Assembly: GCA_020436085.1 (NCBI GenBank)
Contig: JAGQYM010000006.1
Coordinates: forward strand, 61,478-125,477
DNA from: Cyclobacteriaceae bacterium
GTDB lineage: Bacteria; Bacteroidota; Bacteroidia; Cytophagales; Cyclobacteriaceae
Reading direction: 5' to 3'
Length of the DNA: 64,000 nt
Of this stretch, positions 53,232 to 61,190 are shown piece by piece. The notes under the pieces were generated by a model. It was given only the letters and a program-made list of their open reading frames with translations. It searched no databases and was not told where the DNA came from. The position numbers and the translations under genes were made by a program. The stretch's first letter is position 1. Every line of letters begins with the position of its first letter.

Positions 53232-53867
53232 ATGACAAAAGCAGAAAAAGTTAAAGACATCCTTTCCATTTTGGATAAATATTATCCAAAGCCCGAAGTA
53301 CCACTGCATCACAAAGATGCCTACACGCTGTTGATCTCTGTACTGCTCTCCGCACAATGCACGGATGAACGAGTGAATAAGACAACACCATCTTTATTCA
53401 AGCTTGCTGACAATCCATTCGACATGGTGAAACTGTCAGTCGATGAAATTCGGGAGATCATCAAGCCATGCGGGCTATCACCGATGAAATCAAAAGGAAT
53501 TGCAGGTCTGTCAAAAATCCTTGTTGAAAAATATAAAGGAGAAGTACCCGCTACTTTTGAAGCATTAGAAGAACTACCCGCTGTTGGTCATAAAACAGCA
53601 TCAGTTGTGATGACGCAGTGGTTTGGTAAACCAGCCTTTCCGGTAGATACTCACATTCATCGTCTCGCGTATCGCTGGGGACTTTCCAATGGTAAGAGTG
53701 TGGAGCAGACCGAAAAGGATCTAAAAAAACTGATACCTGAAAAGAAATGGAATAAAGCACACCTTCAGATCATCTATTTCGGAAGGGAATATTGTCCGGC
53801 ACGTGGCCATCAATGGAAGGAGTGCCCCATCTGTAGTAAGTACATGCCTCGGAAGCTACGCGATTAA
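53232..53867 (+). CDS. nth: Endonuclease III-like DNA glycosylase with incomplete iron-sulfur loop
   Basis: The 211-residue protein has the HhH-GPD fold. LPAVGHKTASVV contains the catalytic Lys K121, and FPVDTHIHRLAYRWG contains the catalytic Asp D139. It excises oxidised pyrimidines and nicks the abasic site. The C-terminal cluster loop has only three cysteines, at 188, 198 and 201, with spacing C-x9-C-x2-C. The normal pattern is C-x6-C-x2-C-x5-C. The fourth Cys is missing, so the usual [4Fe-4S] cluster may be absent or altered. It follows the NamZ-like gene by 56 bases. Confidence 0.9.
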   Translation: MTKAEKVKDILSILDKYYPKPEVPLHHKDAYTLLISVLLSAQCTDERVNKTTPSLFKLADNPFDMVKLSVDEIREIIKPCGLSPMKSKGIAGLSKILVEKYKGEVPATFEALEELPAVGHKTASVVMTQWFGKPAFPVDTHIHRLAYRWGLSNGKSVEQTEKDLKKLIPEKKWNKAHLQIIYFGREYCPARGHQWKECPICSKYMPRKLRD

Positions 53868-53909
53868 TCGGGTTTGCAGGTTTAGCTAAAGATTGGAACT
53901 TTGCGACCG

Positions 53910-54827
53910 ATGGCTAATGACCTACGCATTATATTCATGGGCACACCTGATTTTGCTGTACCCAGTCTTGAAATACTTGTTGAGCAAGGGTTTAATGTGG
54001 TGGCGGTAATTACCGCGCCAGACCGTCCGCAAGGCAGAGGTCAAAAGTTGACAGCATCACCTGTAAAAGCATGCGCGCTGAAACACAACCTACCAGTCCT
54101 TCAGCCCACCAACCTGAAGTCTCCTGAGTTTATCGAAGAGTTAAGAAGCTACAAGGCAAATCTTCAAATCGTGGTAGCCTTCAGAATGTTGCCGGAGATC
54201 GTTTGGGCGATGCCCTCGTTAGGCACTTTCAATCTCCACGCATCTTTACTTCCGCAATACCGTGGTGCAGCGCCTATTAACTGGGCTATCATCAATGGTG
54301 AAAAAGAAACCGGTGTCACCACTTTTTTTCTTAAGCATGATATCGATACCGGAAATATTATTTTTCAGGAAAAGGAAACCATACTTCCTGAAGATACAGC
54401 AGGCTCCCTCTATGAAAGACTGATGATCAAAGGGGCTACACTGGTTCTTAAGACTGTTCGTGCAATTGCTGATGGAAATGTTGTAACCACTCCACAGGTC
54501 GAATCAAACAATATTCAACACGCTCCTAAAATTTTCAAGGAGTCATGTAGGATTGATTGGCATCAGCCGTCACAACGAATTGTGAATTTTGTAAGAGGCC
54601 TAAGCCCTTACCCAGCGGCCTGGACTGTTATCAACGACAAGACCTATAAGATTTTTAAGGTGAGTCTCGTTTCGAAACAATCCTCGTCCGAGAATGAATT
54701 TATCACGGACAACAAAACTTATCTTTATATGAAAGTCTTTGATGGTTGGGTAGATGTCGAAGAATTACAACCTGAAGGAAAAAAGAGAATGAGTATTGGT
54801 GATTTTTTCAGAGGAAATCAGTTATAA
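53910..54827 (+). CDS. fmt: Methionyl-tRNA formyltransferase
   Basis: From the ATG at 53910 this 305-residue protein formylates initiator Met-tRNA using 10-formyl-tetrahydrofolate. Typical motifs are [26 protein letters not shown], the catalytic Asn-His-Asp region [20 protein letters not shown], and [15 protein letters not shown]-terminal OB-like domain follows. It is followed by folA after one base, so folate chemistry genes are linked. A TTG nine bases upstream would add three residues. Confidence 0.95.
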   Translation: MANDLRIIFMGTPDFAVPSLEILVEQGFNVVAVITAPDRPQGRGQKLTASPVKACALKHNLPVLQPTNLKSPEFIEELRSYKANLQIVVAFRMLPEIVWAMPSLGTFNLHASLLPQYRGAAPINWAIINGEKETGVTTFFLKHDIDTGNIIFQEKETILPEDTAGSLYERLMIKGATLVLKTVRAIADGNVVTTPQVESNNIQHAPKIFKESCRIDWHQPSQRIVNFVRGLSPYPAAWTVINDKTYKIFKVSLVSKQSSSENEFITDNKTYLYMKVFDGWVDVEELQPEGKKRMSIGDFFRGNQL

Positions 54828-54828
54828 A

Positions 54829-55332
54829 ATGAAAATTTCTTTGATAGCTGCATTATCGCAAAACAGAGTAATTGGAAAGAATAATGATCTTCCCTGGCGG
54901 CTTCCAGATGATATGAAGTATTTCATGGAAACTACTTCAGGTCATCACGTGATCATGGGAAGAAAAAATTACGATTCACTTCCTGAAAAATTCAAACCAC
55001 TACCCAACAGAATAAATATTGTAGTAACCCGACAAAAAGGCTTCAAAGCTGCCGGCTGCGAAATTGTGCACTCGATCGAGGAAGGCGTGGAAATAGGAAG
55101 AAAGGCCGAAGAGCGAGAACTTTTTATCATTGGCGGAGCTGAAATTTATAAGGCTTCGTTGGCTGTGGCTGATTGCCTCTATCTGACTGAAATTGACGCG
55201 ATAATCGAAGGCGACACTTATTTTCCAGAAATCAATCCATCCGAGTGGCGAGAAGTATCGCGAAAACGCCACGAGGCCGATCAAAAACACAAGCATGCAT
55301 TCGATTTTGTAGTATACGACAGGAAAGAGTAG
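54829..55332 (+). CDS. folA: Dihydrofolate reductase
   Basis: This 167-residue enzyme (from the ATG at 54829, directly after the fmt stop) reduces dihydrofolate with NADPH. It has [29 protein letters not shown] (read in pieces), [12 protein letters not shown] and [10 protein letters not shown], which are the substrate and cofactor motifs. The acidic residue D27-equivalent in the LPDDMKYF segment is present. Length is normal. It is cotranscribed with fmt, and the following small membrane-protein gene begins 36 bases later. Confidence 0.95.
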   Translation: MKISLIAALSQNRVIGKNNDLPWRLPDDMKYFMETTSGHHVIMGRKNYDSLPEKFKPLPNRINIVVTRQKGFKAAGCEIVHSIEEGVEIGRKAEERELFIIGGAEIYKASLAVADCLYLTEIDAIIEGDTYFPEINPSEWREVSRKRHEADQKHKHAFDFVVYDRKE

Positions 55333-55368
55333 CCAGCTTTCTGTAAATTGCTACAAACCAAAAACGCA

Positions 55369-55749
55369 ATGGAAAGTCACAAAAAAGTACTGGGAATCTT
55401 GTACATCGTCTCCGGGGCTATGCTGATGTTATTCATGTTTCTGCTCAGCATGTTCGTTACTTCCATCCTTTCGATTATTTCATACGAGCTGAATCCACAC
55501 GAGGCAGCTATACTGGATCTGGTCAGCAGCATCATTCAATTTCTGCCAGCGATACTCATTATCTTTTTTTCTATACCATCAATTATTGCTGGTGCTGGCT
55601 TGCTCTATCAGCAAAAATGGGCGCTTATACTTGCCCTTATCCTCGGTTGTTTCAAACTATTTTCATTTCCTATTGGAACTGCACTGGGCATCTACACGAT
55701 CTGGGTCTATTCTGAAGATACCAAACGATCCAATTCCAGCAACCAATGA
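55369..55749 (+). CDS. Small membrane protein of unknown function
   Basis: From the ATG at 55369 this is a 126-residue protein with about four membrane helices: VLGILYIVSGAMLMLFMFLLSMFV, then FLPAILIIFFSIPSIIAG, and LALILGCFKLFSFPIGTALGIYTIWVY (each partial). The last helix ends with the small motif typical of short integral membrane proteins of Bacteroidota (IYTIWVYSEDTKRSNSS). I recognise no named family. Its stop overlaps the SDR start by four bases. Confidence 0.72.
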   Translation: MESHKKVLGILYIVSGAMLMLFMFLLSMFVTSILSIISYELNPHEAAILDLVSSIIQFLPAILIIFFSIPSIIAGAGLLYQQKWALILALILGCFKLFSFPIGTALGIYTIWVYSEDTKRSNSSNQ

Positions 55750-56546
55750 GTTCTCTTCGCAACAGAGTAATCTGGCTTACCGGTGCATCATCAGGTATTG
55801 GTGAGGCACTTACCTATGAGTTAGCAAAAAAAGGAGCACGATTGATCATCTCTGCAAGGAGAAAAGAAGAGCTCGAAAAAGTAAAAGGAAATTGTGATTC
55901 AGCAGCGCAAGCCAACATCAGAATACTTCCGCTTGACTTGACGGTAACCTCTACGCTAAGTCTCAGCGTTGAAGCTGCAGTACAAACCTTTGGGCATATT
56001 GACATTTTGATTAATAACGGAGGAATCAGCCAGAGAAGTTTTGTTAAAGACACATCATTAGATGTGGACAGACGAATCATGGAGGTAAATTACTTTGGAG
56101 CAATCGCCCTGACAAAGTTTCTATTGCCGCATTTTTTAAAGCAAAAAGGAGGTCACTTTGTGGTAGTGAGTTCTCTCACTGGAAAATTCGGCACCCCTTA
56201 CCGATCCGGCTATGCGGCCTCAAAGCATGCATTGCACGGTTTTTATGATTCTCTGCGCGCAGAACTTTGGAAAGAGAACATCAAAGTAACGATGATAGCG
56301 CCAGGTTTCATTCACACGCCTATCACGCTTTCTGCCCTTACAGGGGATGGAAGCCCATTGAATAAAATGGATGAAGCCCAGTACCGGGGAAAACCGGTGA
56401 AGTGGTGTGCAAAAAAAATTGTGAAAGCAATCGAAAAAGGAAAGGACGAAGTGTATATAGGAGGAAGAGAAGTATTGGGTGTTTACGTAAAACGTTTCTT
56501 TCCTCGTTGGTTCAACCGTATTATTCGCACCGCAAAAGTCAGGTAG
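55746..56546 (+). CDS. Short-chain dehydrogenase/reductase
   Basis: The 266-residue protein has the classical SDR pattern: TGASSGIGEAL (cofactor loop, about 13-23), NNGG near residue 90, a Ser in VVSSLTGKF and the catalytic YxxxK in YRSGYAASKHAL near 158-169. The C-terminal region has a short membrane-like stretch near VLGVYVKRFFPRWFN. Such SDRs act on lipids or sterols in some cases. Substrate is unknown. It overlaps the preceding membrane protein gene by ATGA and is followed by the GT32 gene after one base. Confidence 0.9.
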   Translation: MSSLRNRVIWLTGASSGIGEALTYELAKKGARLIISARRKEELEKVKGNCDSAAQANIRILPLDLTVTSTLSLSVEAAVQTFGHIDILINNGGISQRSFVKDTSLDVDRRIMEVNYFGAIALTKFLLPHFLKQKGGHFVVVSSLTGKFGTPYRSGYAASKHALHGFYDSLRAELWKENIKVTMIAPGFIHTPITLSALTGDGSPLNKMDEAQYRGKPVKWCAKKIVKAIEKGKDEVYIGGREVLGVYVKRFFPRWFNRIIRTAKVR

Positions 56547-56547
56547 T

Positions 56548-57195
56548 ATGGCCATCCCAAAGGTGATCTACCAAACTTACTTCACCACTCGCTTGCCTCT
56601 AATCACCCGGTTCTTCATCTGGCGAATGAAAAAGCTAAATCCGGAGTATCAATACGAGTTTTACGATGACGCGAGAATTGAAGAATTTTTAGGGAAAGAA
56701 ACCTCACAAGAAATCTTCAACACATATAAACGAATCACCATCGGTGCAGCTAAGGCAGACTTCTTCCGGTACAATATTCTATATCAAAGAGGTGGAGTCT
56801 ACCTTGACATTGATAGCACAATTTACAAGCAACTACGTTCACTAATTACCATGGATGACACGGCTATTATATCCAAGGAAAGAAACCCTGGGATGTATGT
56901 TCAATGGGCAATGGTTTACGACAAGGGACATCCCTTTTTAAAAAGAACGATTGACAAGATTGTTGATAATATCAATCACAACAGATTTCCCAATGATGTG
57001 CATCAAATGACCGGTCCATCAGTCTACTCATTGGCAATTCGCGAATGCATAAATGAAAATCCAAACACGAAATATCGCGAGGTAGGTGTTGACTATGACG
57101 GATACTTCAAATTCAAGCATCCATTGAACAAGCTTCTTTATTCCGGAAGGGAGCACTGGAAAGTTACTCAGCAAAAGCAGAGTGTAATTAATTGA
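56548..57195 (+). CDS. GT32-like glycosyltransferase
   Basis: This 215-residue protein has a DXD-containing glycosyltransferase fold. IPKVIYQTYFT at the start, a Asp-rich GGVYLDIDS site (about 88-96) and RITIGAAKADFFRYNILYQRG before it are the GT32 (OCH1-like) hallmarks. It transfers hexoses, often mannose or galactose, to a polysaccharide or lipid. It overlaps the next TauE gene by four bases and lies one base after the SDR. A surface-glycan role is inferred. Confidence 0.85.
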   Translation: MAIPKVIYQTYFTTRLPLITRFFIWRMKKLNPEYQYEFYDDARIEEFLGKETSQEIFNTYKRITIGAAKADFFRYNILYQRGGVYLDIDSTIYKQLRSLITMDDTAIISKERNPGMYVQWAMVYDKGHPFLKRTIDKIVDNINHNRFPNDVHQMTGPSVYSLAIRECINENPNTKYREVGVDYDGYFKFKHPLNKLLYSGREHWKVTQQKQSVIN

Positions 57196-57953
57196 CCATG
57201 CCAATCTGGGCCGAATATCCTCTTTACGTGGTGGTTGGTGTTCTTACAGGTTTTTTGAATACTGTTGCCGGTGGGGGCTCATTAATATCCATGCCTGTCC
57301 TCATCTTTCTTGGCTTGCCCGGCACTATCGCCAACGGTACCAACCGCGTGGCCATCTTGACTCAAAATATTTTCGCTGTTGGTGGCTTTCACAGCAAGGG
57401 TGTAAAACTACCAATACCATACGTCTACTACCTGTTGATCGTCTCGCTCGTGGGTGGATTGATTGGTGCCTGGCTAGCAACAGATATTCCTGACGGCTTG
57501 TTCAACAGAATTTTGGCAGTGGTGATGGTCGTGGTAGTCATTTCTATCGTGGCCAATCGATCTGCTACCAGGAAATCCGGTGGAGAAAGATTATCGAAGC
57601 GCGAACAGACGATTGGTACCGTCATGTTTTTCTTTCTCGGAATTTACGGTGGGTTCCTGCAAGCTGGTATTGGATTTCTTGTAATTGCACTACTGAGTCA
57701 TGTGAACAATTTTGATCTTGTCAAGATCAACTACATAAAGGTGTTCGCAGCTTTGCTATACACAGGCGCAGCAGTTGTTATATTTGCCATTCAGTATAAA
57801 ATCGTTTGGTCAATAGGTATTACTTTAGCAATCGGTCAGGGTTTCGGAGCCTGGTATGCCAGTCGCTGGTCCGTGGATAAAGGTGAAAAATGGATAAAGC
57901 GAATACTGATTGTCTCAGTAATCGCTATGGCGATCAAACTATGGTTCTTTTAA
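57192..57953 (+). CDS. TauE/SafE-family membrane transporter
   Basis: The 253-residue protein has about eight membrane helices and the TauE motif GGGSLISMPVLIFLGLP (about 26-42) with NGTNRVAIL. Family members export sulfite or sulfoacetate or import small organic anions. Its own substrate is unknown. It overlaps the GT32 gene by four bases, so it is probably translated with it, although no functional link is apparent. Its stop shares TTAA with the convergent repeat-protein gene. Confidence 0.88.
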   Translation: MTMPIWAEYPLYVVVGVLTGFLNTVAGGGSLISMPVLIFLGLPGTIANGTNRVAILTQNIFAVGGFHSKGVKLPIPYVYYLLIVSLVGGLIGAWLATDIPDGLFNRILAVVMVVVVISIVANRSATRKSGGERLSKREQTIGTVMFFFLGIYGGFLQAGIGFLVIALLSHVNNFDLVKINYIKVFAALLYTGAAVVIFAIQYKIVWSIGITLAIGQGFGAWYASRWSVDKGEKWIKRILIVSVIAMAIKLWFF

Positions 57954-59008
57954 TTGGCGCTTGAATCCTTTCCTTTGAAGTGCAGGTTGAAAACAGGTAA
58001 TAGTCTCAATCCTCTTGGGTTATCTTTCACATAGTTGAGCAATCCAAGCTGAAATCCTTTCTGCTTCGCTGCGTAGTTGAACACACCGATCGAAATTCCT
58101 TTTTGAGTACCCCTGACGTGGTTGAACGCACTAATCGCTACTCCATTCATCTGTCCGTTATCTTCTTCATCGTTCACATCCTTTTCACCAGCCTGAAAGT
58201 AAGCTGGCGCAATAATTAATGCTTTGGTATTTTTTGCGCCCACCGCTCCGGCTACAGCTATTCCTTTTATCATTGGAGCACCTACTCCTACGATTGCAGC
58301 GCTCAGTCCCTTAAGCTCGTCACCGGCACCTACTCCTATTCCGGCAATGGCAATTCCTTTCATCGACCTGCCAGCCCCCACACCGACACCTCCAAAAGCA
58401 AAGCCATTAACATCTTCCCCCGCTCCTACACCAATACCACCAACCGTTATTCCGGTTAAGTTCTCTCCAGCGCCAACACCGGCTCCTCCCACGGTAATAC
58501 CGCGCAAATCTCCGCCTGATCCAACACCGAGTAAGCTCGCGCTCAATCCTGTCACATTTCTCGCAGCCCCTACCCCAAGACCACCAATATTCACACCTGC
58601 CAGTTCATCTCCTGCACCGACCCCGAGGCCTCCAAAATTTATTCCTCGTACCGATCCTCCGGCACCAGTTCCAAGTCCCCCAATATTTACACCATTCAAG
58701 CTTTCCGATGCACCTGTTCCCAGAACACCGACATTGATTCCATTCTTAACTGCGGTACCAAAAGCCAGCGGAACACCAAGTGAAACACCATTTACTGTAC
58801 CTGTATTGTCTAATTCGCCTTGTGTTTTCCAGATGGTAACATTTACCCCAGTTACTTTCTCCACATCCTTGTCACGAAAGTTGAACCGTAGTCCGCTAAA
58901 CACCGGAAGGTTTCCAAAACCAATTCCTCCCTTTTTTGAAGGAATACCCACGCCTTGAGCAAGACAAATATTAACTGAGACAAGAAAGGCAAGGAAAAAT
59001 CTAAACAT
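57950..59008 (-). CDS. Exported protein with ten 16-residue repeats (LA_2272-like surface repeats)
   Basis: The 352-residue protein has a signal peptide (MFRFFLAFLVSVNICLAQ). Residues 90-249 form ten exact-length 16-residue units of the pattern G-[IVL]-x-[ILVF]-G-G-[ILV]-G-[VT]-G-A-G-x-x-[LMV]-x. These resemble LA_2272-type surface repeats and would build an extended beta-solenoid. The C-terminal part (KGISIGVFNYAAKQKGFQLGLLNYV) continues the theme with Asn-Tyr turns. Signal peptide and repeats suggest a surface or outer-membrane location. Function is unknown. It shares its stop with the convergent TauE gene. Confidence 0.8.
   Translation of the reverse strand: MFRFFLAFLVSVNICLAQGVGIPSKKGGIGFGNLPVFSGLRFNFRDKDVEKVTGVNVTIWKTQGELDNTGTVNGVSLGVPLAFGTAVKNGINVGVLGTGASESLNGVNIGGLGTGAGGSVRGINFGGLGVGAGDELAGVNIGGLGVGAARNVTGLSASLLGVGSGGDLRGITVGGAGVGAGENLTGITVGGIGVGAGEDVNGFAFGGVGVGAGRSMKGIAIAGIGVGAGDELKGLSAAIVGVGAPMIKGIAVAGAVGAKNTKALIIAPAYFQAGEKDVNDEEDNGQMNGVAISAFNHVRGTQKGISIGVFNYAAKQKGFQLGLLNYVKDNPRGLRLLPVFNLHFKGKDSSAN
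58262..58741 (-). repeat. Ten 48-bp coding repeats (16 residues each)
   Basis: The repeats begin at glycine residues 90, 106, 122, 138, 154, 170, 186, 202, 218 and 234 with no register slip except one residue lost in the last unit. They encode GxxxGGxGVGAGxxLx-type units. The strict period suggests expansion by unequal exchange or slippage and later drift. Confidence 0.9.
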
Positions 59009-59120
59009 AGCTCTTCATTTTAACGATTGATCAATAGACTAATAGTTCCGACAAATGGTTGCATCGTAAATCAAAAACAAGATCGTCTATAGAACAGATG
59101 GTATAAATTCGGGACAGGTA

Positions 59121-59136
59121 TGTGATAATAGTTACA
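59121..59136 (+). promoter_or_regulatory. Candidate Crp/Fnr-type operator of the TauE-YeeE operon
   Basis: TGTGA-N6-TTACA matches the CRP consensus TGTGA-N6-TCACA at nine of ten arm positions. Its centre at 59128.5 is 36.5 bp upstream of the downstream edge of the -7 element. This is the same spacing as for the usp-ccoI-ccoS and YceI-porin boxes. Confidence 0.5.
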
Positions 59137-59157
59137 AACACTGCGATTTCGTGTGCC

Positions 59158-59165
59158 TACTTTTG
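59158..59165 (+). promoter_or_regulatory. Candidate -7 element of the TauE-YeeE operon
   Basis: TACTTTTG matches TAnnTTTG exactly. The start codon follows 68 bases later. No -33 TTTG is apparent at normal spacing. Confidence 0.5.
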
Positions 59166-59200
59166 CATCTCAAAAAAATTGTTTTTAAACCTCTACCTTG

Positions 59201-59214
59201 GTTAGGCTACTAAC
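59201..59214 (+). promoter_or_regulatory. Dyad GTTAG-N4-CTAAC in the TauE leader
   Basis: A perfect 5-bp inverted repeat with a GCTA spacer lies about 35-50 bp downstream of the expected transcription start, before the TauE start codon. A repressor site or small hairpin is possible. No identity is known. Confidence 0.3.
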
Positions 59215-59232
59215 GTAGAAACAAAATTTTAG

Positions 59233-60021
59233 ATGGAACTAGTTGGCTTCGCAGCATCAATAATAATGGGACTTTCACTGGGCCTTATCGGAGGCGGTGG
59301 TTCCATTTTAACAGTGCCTATACTCGTATATCTCTTTGACGTTGATCCGGTATTGTCAACAGCGTATTCACTGTTTGTTGTTGGGCTTACCAGTTTGATT
59401 GGATCGGTCAGTCACTTCAGAACAGGAAACGTGCATCTTAGAACTGCCGTGGTGTTTGGCATCCCTTCTATTTTCTCAGTTTACTCTGTCAGAAAATTCG
59501 TGGTTCCCGTCATACCTGACCCTGTGTTTTCTCTGATGTCATTCAGCGTGAGCAAATCATTATTTGTAATGGTTTTGTTTGCAGTACTCATGTTGTTGGC
59601 ATCCATTTCAATGATACGGAAACCCAAACTCTCGCAGAAGTCTGACGAAATCAAATACAACTATCCTCTGATTTTTGCCGAAGGGCTACTGGTGGGTGGT
59701 GTGACCGGGATAGTTGGTGCAGGCGGAGGTTTTCTCATTATCCCGGCATTGGTATTGTTGGCTGGCTTGCCCATGAAACAAGCTGTAGGCACATCATTGC
59801 TGATCATTGCTCTCAAATCACTGATTGGATTTACCGGTGACATTGGATCAGGCCAGCTCATTGATTACAAATTCATGCTTAGCTTTTCTGCATTTGCAAT
59901 CGTGGGAATTCTTGTAGGTAGCTACCTCACCAGATTTTTTTCCAATGAAAAATTGAAGCCGGTTTTTGGCTGGTTTGTACTGGTGATGGGCTTCTACATT
60001 CTCGGCAAGGAACTGCTGTAA
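59233..60021 (+). CDS. TauE/SafE-family membrane transporter of the sulfur operon
   Basis: This 262-residue protein has about eight helices and two internal repeats of the TauE motif: [19 protein letters not shown] near residue 18 and [22 protein letters not shown] near 160. It is followed by two YeeE/YedE-type genes, a context that in Bacteroidota is tied to sulfur species such as thiosulfate, sulfite or persulfide. The transporter probably moves a sulfur anion. The promoter carries a Crp/Fnr-type box. Gap to the next gene is 76 bases. Confidence 0.88.
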   Translation: MELVGFAASIIMGLSLGLIGGGGSILTVPILVYLFDVDPVLSTAYSLFVVGLTSLIGSVSHFRTGNVHLRTAVVFGIPSIFSVYSVRKFVVPVIPDPVFSLMSFSVSKSLFVMVLFAVLMLLASISMIRKPKLSQKSDEIKYNYPLIFAEGLLVGGVTGIVGAGGGFLIIPALVLLAGLPMKQAVGTSLLIIALKSLIGFTGDIGSGQLIDYKFMLSFSAFAIVGILVGSYLTRFFSNEKLKPVFGWFVLVMGFYILGKELL

Positions 60022-60097
60022 TTCCGCACCATCACATTGTTTATTGTTGCAGCCTGAACTTTTTTAAAAGAAACTTCCTTTAATCCATTTTACCTTT

Positions 60098-60664
60098 ATG
60101 TTAGACACACTCCAACAACCCTGGCCGTGGTATGTCGCTGGGATCCTTATCGGTCTCACCGTTCCTACCTTATTACTTTTGGGAAATAAGCACTTTGGTA
60201 TTTCTTCATCACTGCGCCATATCTGTGCTGCGTGTCTTCCATCCAAAATCCCTTTTTTCCAATACGATTGGAGGAAAGAGATTTGGAATTTGTATTTCGT
60301 GGGAGGTGTACTGCTCGGTGGAGTCATCGCGTCACAATTATTAAGTAATCCTGATCCTGTAATTGTTTCCGAAGCAACCATTGCTGACCTACATGCTCTA
60401 AACATCGAAACCGACCATCAATTGATGCCATCGTCAATTTTTAACATTGACAACATATTCACACTTAAGGGACTGATTTTTTTCGTGGTGGGGGGATTTA
60501 TGGTTGGCTTCGGCACACGTTATGCCGGTGGTTGTACGTCAGGCCACTCGATCATGGGCCTGTCAAATCTGCAGTGGCCATCCTTAGTTGCCACATGCTG
60601 CTTTATGGCAGGAGGTTTCATTATGGTTCATGTTATTTTTCCCTGGCTTTTCACGATTCTATAG
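60098..60664 (+). CDS. YeeE/YedE-type sulfur-transport membrane protein, first half
   Basis: The 188-residue protein has four to five membrane helices and the signature GTRYAGGCTSGHSIMGLSNLQWPS near residues 141-164, which includes the conserved cysteine of YeeE/YedE thiosulfate-permease-like proteins. An unusual feature is the loop after the second helix with the cysteines HICAACLPSK. It is followed 9 bases later by a second half-sized YeeE protein. Together they equal one full-length permease, as in the two-gene (PmpA/PmpB-like) systems. Confidence 0.87.
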   Translation: MLDTLQQPWPWYVAGILIGLTVPTLLLLGNKHFGISSSLRHICAACLPSKIPFFQYDWRKEIWNLYFVGGVLLGGVIASQLLSNPDPVIVSEATIADLHALNIETDHQLMPSSIFNIDNIFTLKGLIFFVVGGFMVGFGTRYAGGCTSGHSIMGLSNLQWPSLVATCCFMAGGFIMVHVIFPWLFTIL

Positions 60665-60673
60665 TCTCGACAT

Positions 60674-61180
60674 ATGCAATTTTCAGAACAACCGGATACT
60701 GCCTCAGTGATTGAACATCCAATAGAGTGCGAAGCACCCAATGATCAGATTTCAAACGAATCATTAATCGGCTCGAATATTAAATACTTAATCGTTGGTC
60801 TCCTTTTCGGGATCGTCTTTGTTAAAGCAGAGATTATCTCTTGGTATCGTATTCAGGAAATGTTTCGACTTCACGCGTTTCACATGTATGGCGTAATAGG
60901 GACCGCTGTCGTGGTGGGAACGATCTCAGTGTGGGCAATCAAAAAATTTCACATCAAAACCATACAAGGTGAAACGGTGATATTTCACAAAAAGACATTT
61001 CAGTGGGGCAATGTAATTGGCGGAACAATCTTTGGACTCGGCTGGGCAATAACAGGTGCATGCCCCGGTCCATTGTTTGCTCAAATCGGCAGTGGTTTTC
61101 TTGTAGTGATCATCATTCTTCTCAGCGCAATCGCTGGCACGTGGATGTATGGTTTGCTCCAGCGTAAGCTTCCGCACTAG
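60674..61180 (+). CDS. YeeE/YedE-type sulfur-transport membrane protein, second half (DUF6691)
   Basis: This 168-residue protein has four helices and the motif FGLGWAITGACPGPLFAQIGSG near residues 119-140, with the cysteine typical of DUF6691/YeeE. The N-terminal 30 residues are hydrophilic and contain one cysteine (ECEAPND). It follows its partner by 9 bases, so the pair is a single transport unit. It ends 10 bases before the convergent DUF4249 gene stop. Thiosulfate or persulfide uptake is inferred from the family. Confidence 0.87.
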   Translation: MQFSEQPDTASVIEHPIECEAPNDQISNESLIGSNIKYLIVGLLFGIVFVKAEIISWYRIQEMFRLHAFHMYGVIGTAVVVGTISVWAIKKFHIKTIQGETVIFHKKTFQWGNVIGGTIFGLGWAITGACPGPLFAQIGSGFLVVIIILLSAIAGTWMYGLLQRKLPH

Positions 61181-61190
61181 GCGATCAGTC

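Noticed and set aside
58224-58958. A 244-codon Pro/Thr/Ala-rich open frame on the plus strand
   Set aside because: It is the mirror of the 48-bp repeats in the minus-strand exported protein, which has a signal peptide and a clear repeat register. Low-complexity proline composition is what the antisense of Gly/Val-rich repeats gives.
59026-59035. ATTGATCAAT as another FNR-type site
   Set aside because: The half-sites TTGAT/ATCAA overlap with no 4-bp spacer, so it does not fit the FNR geometry.
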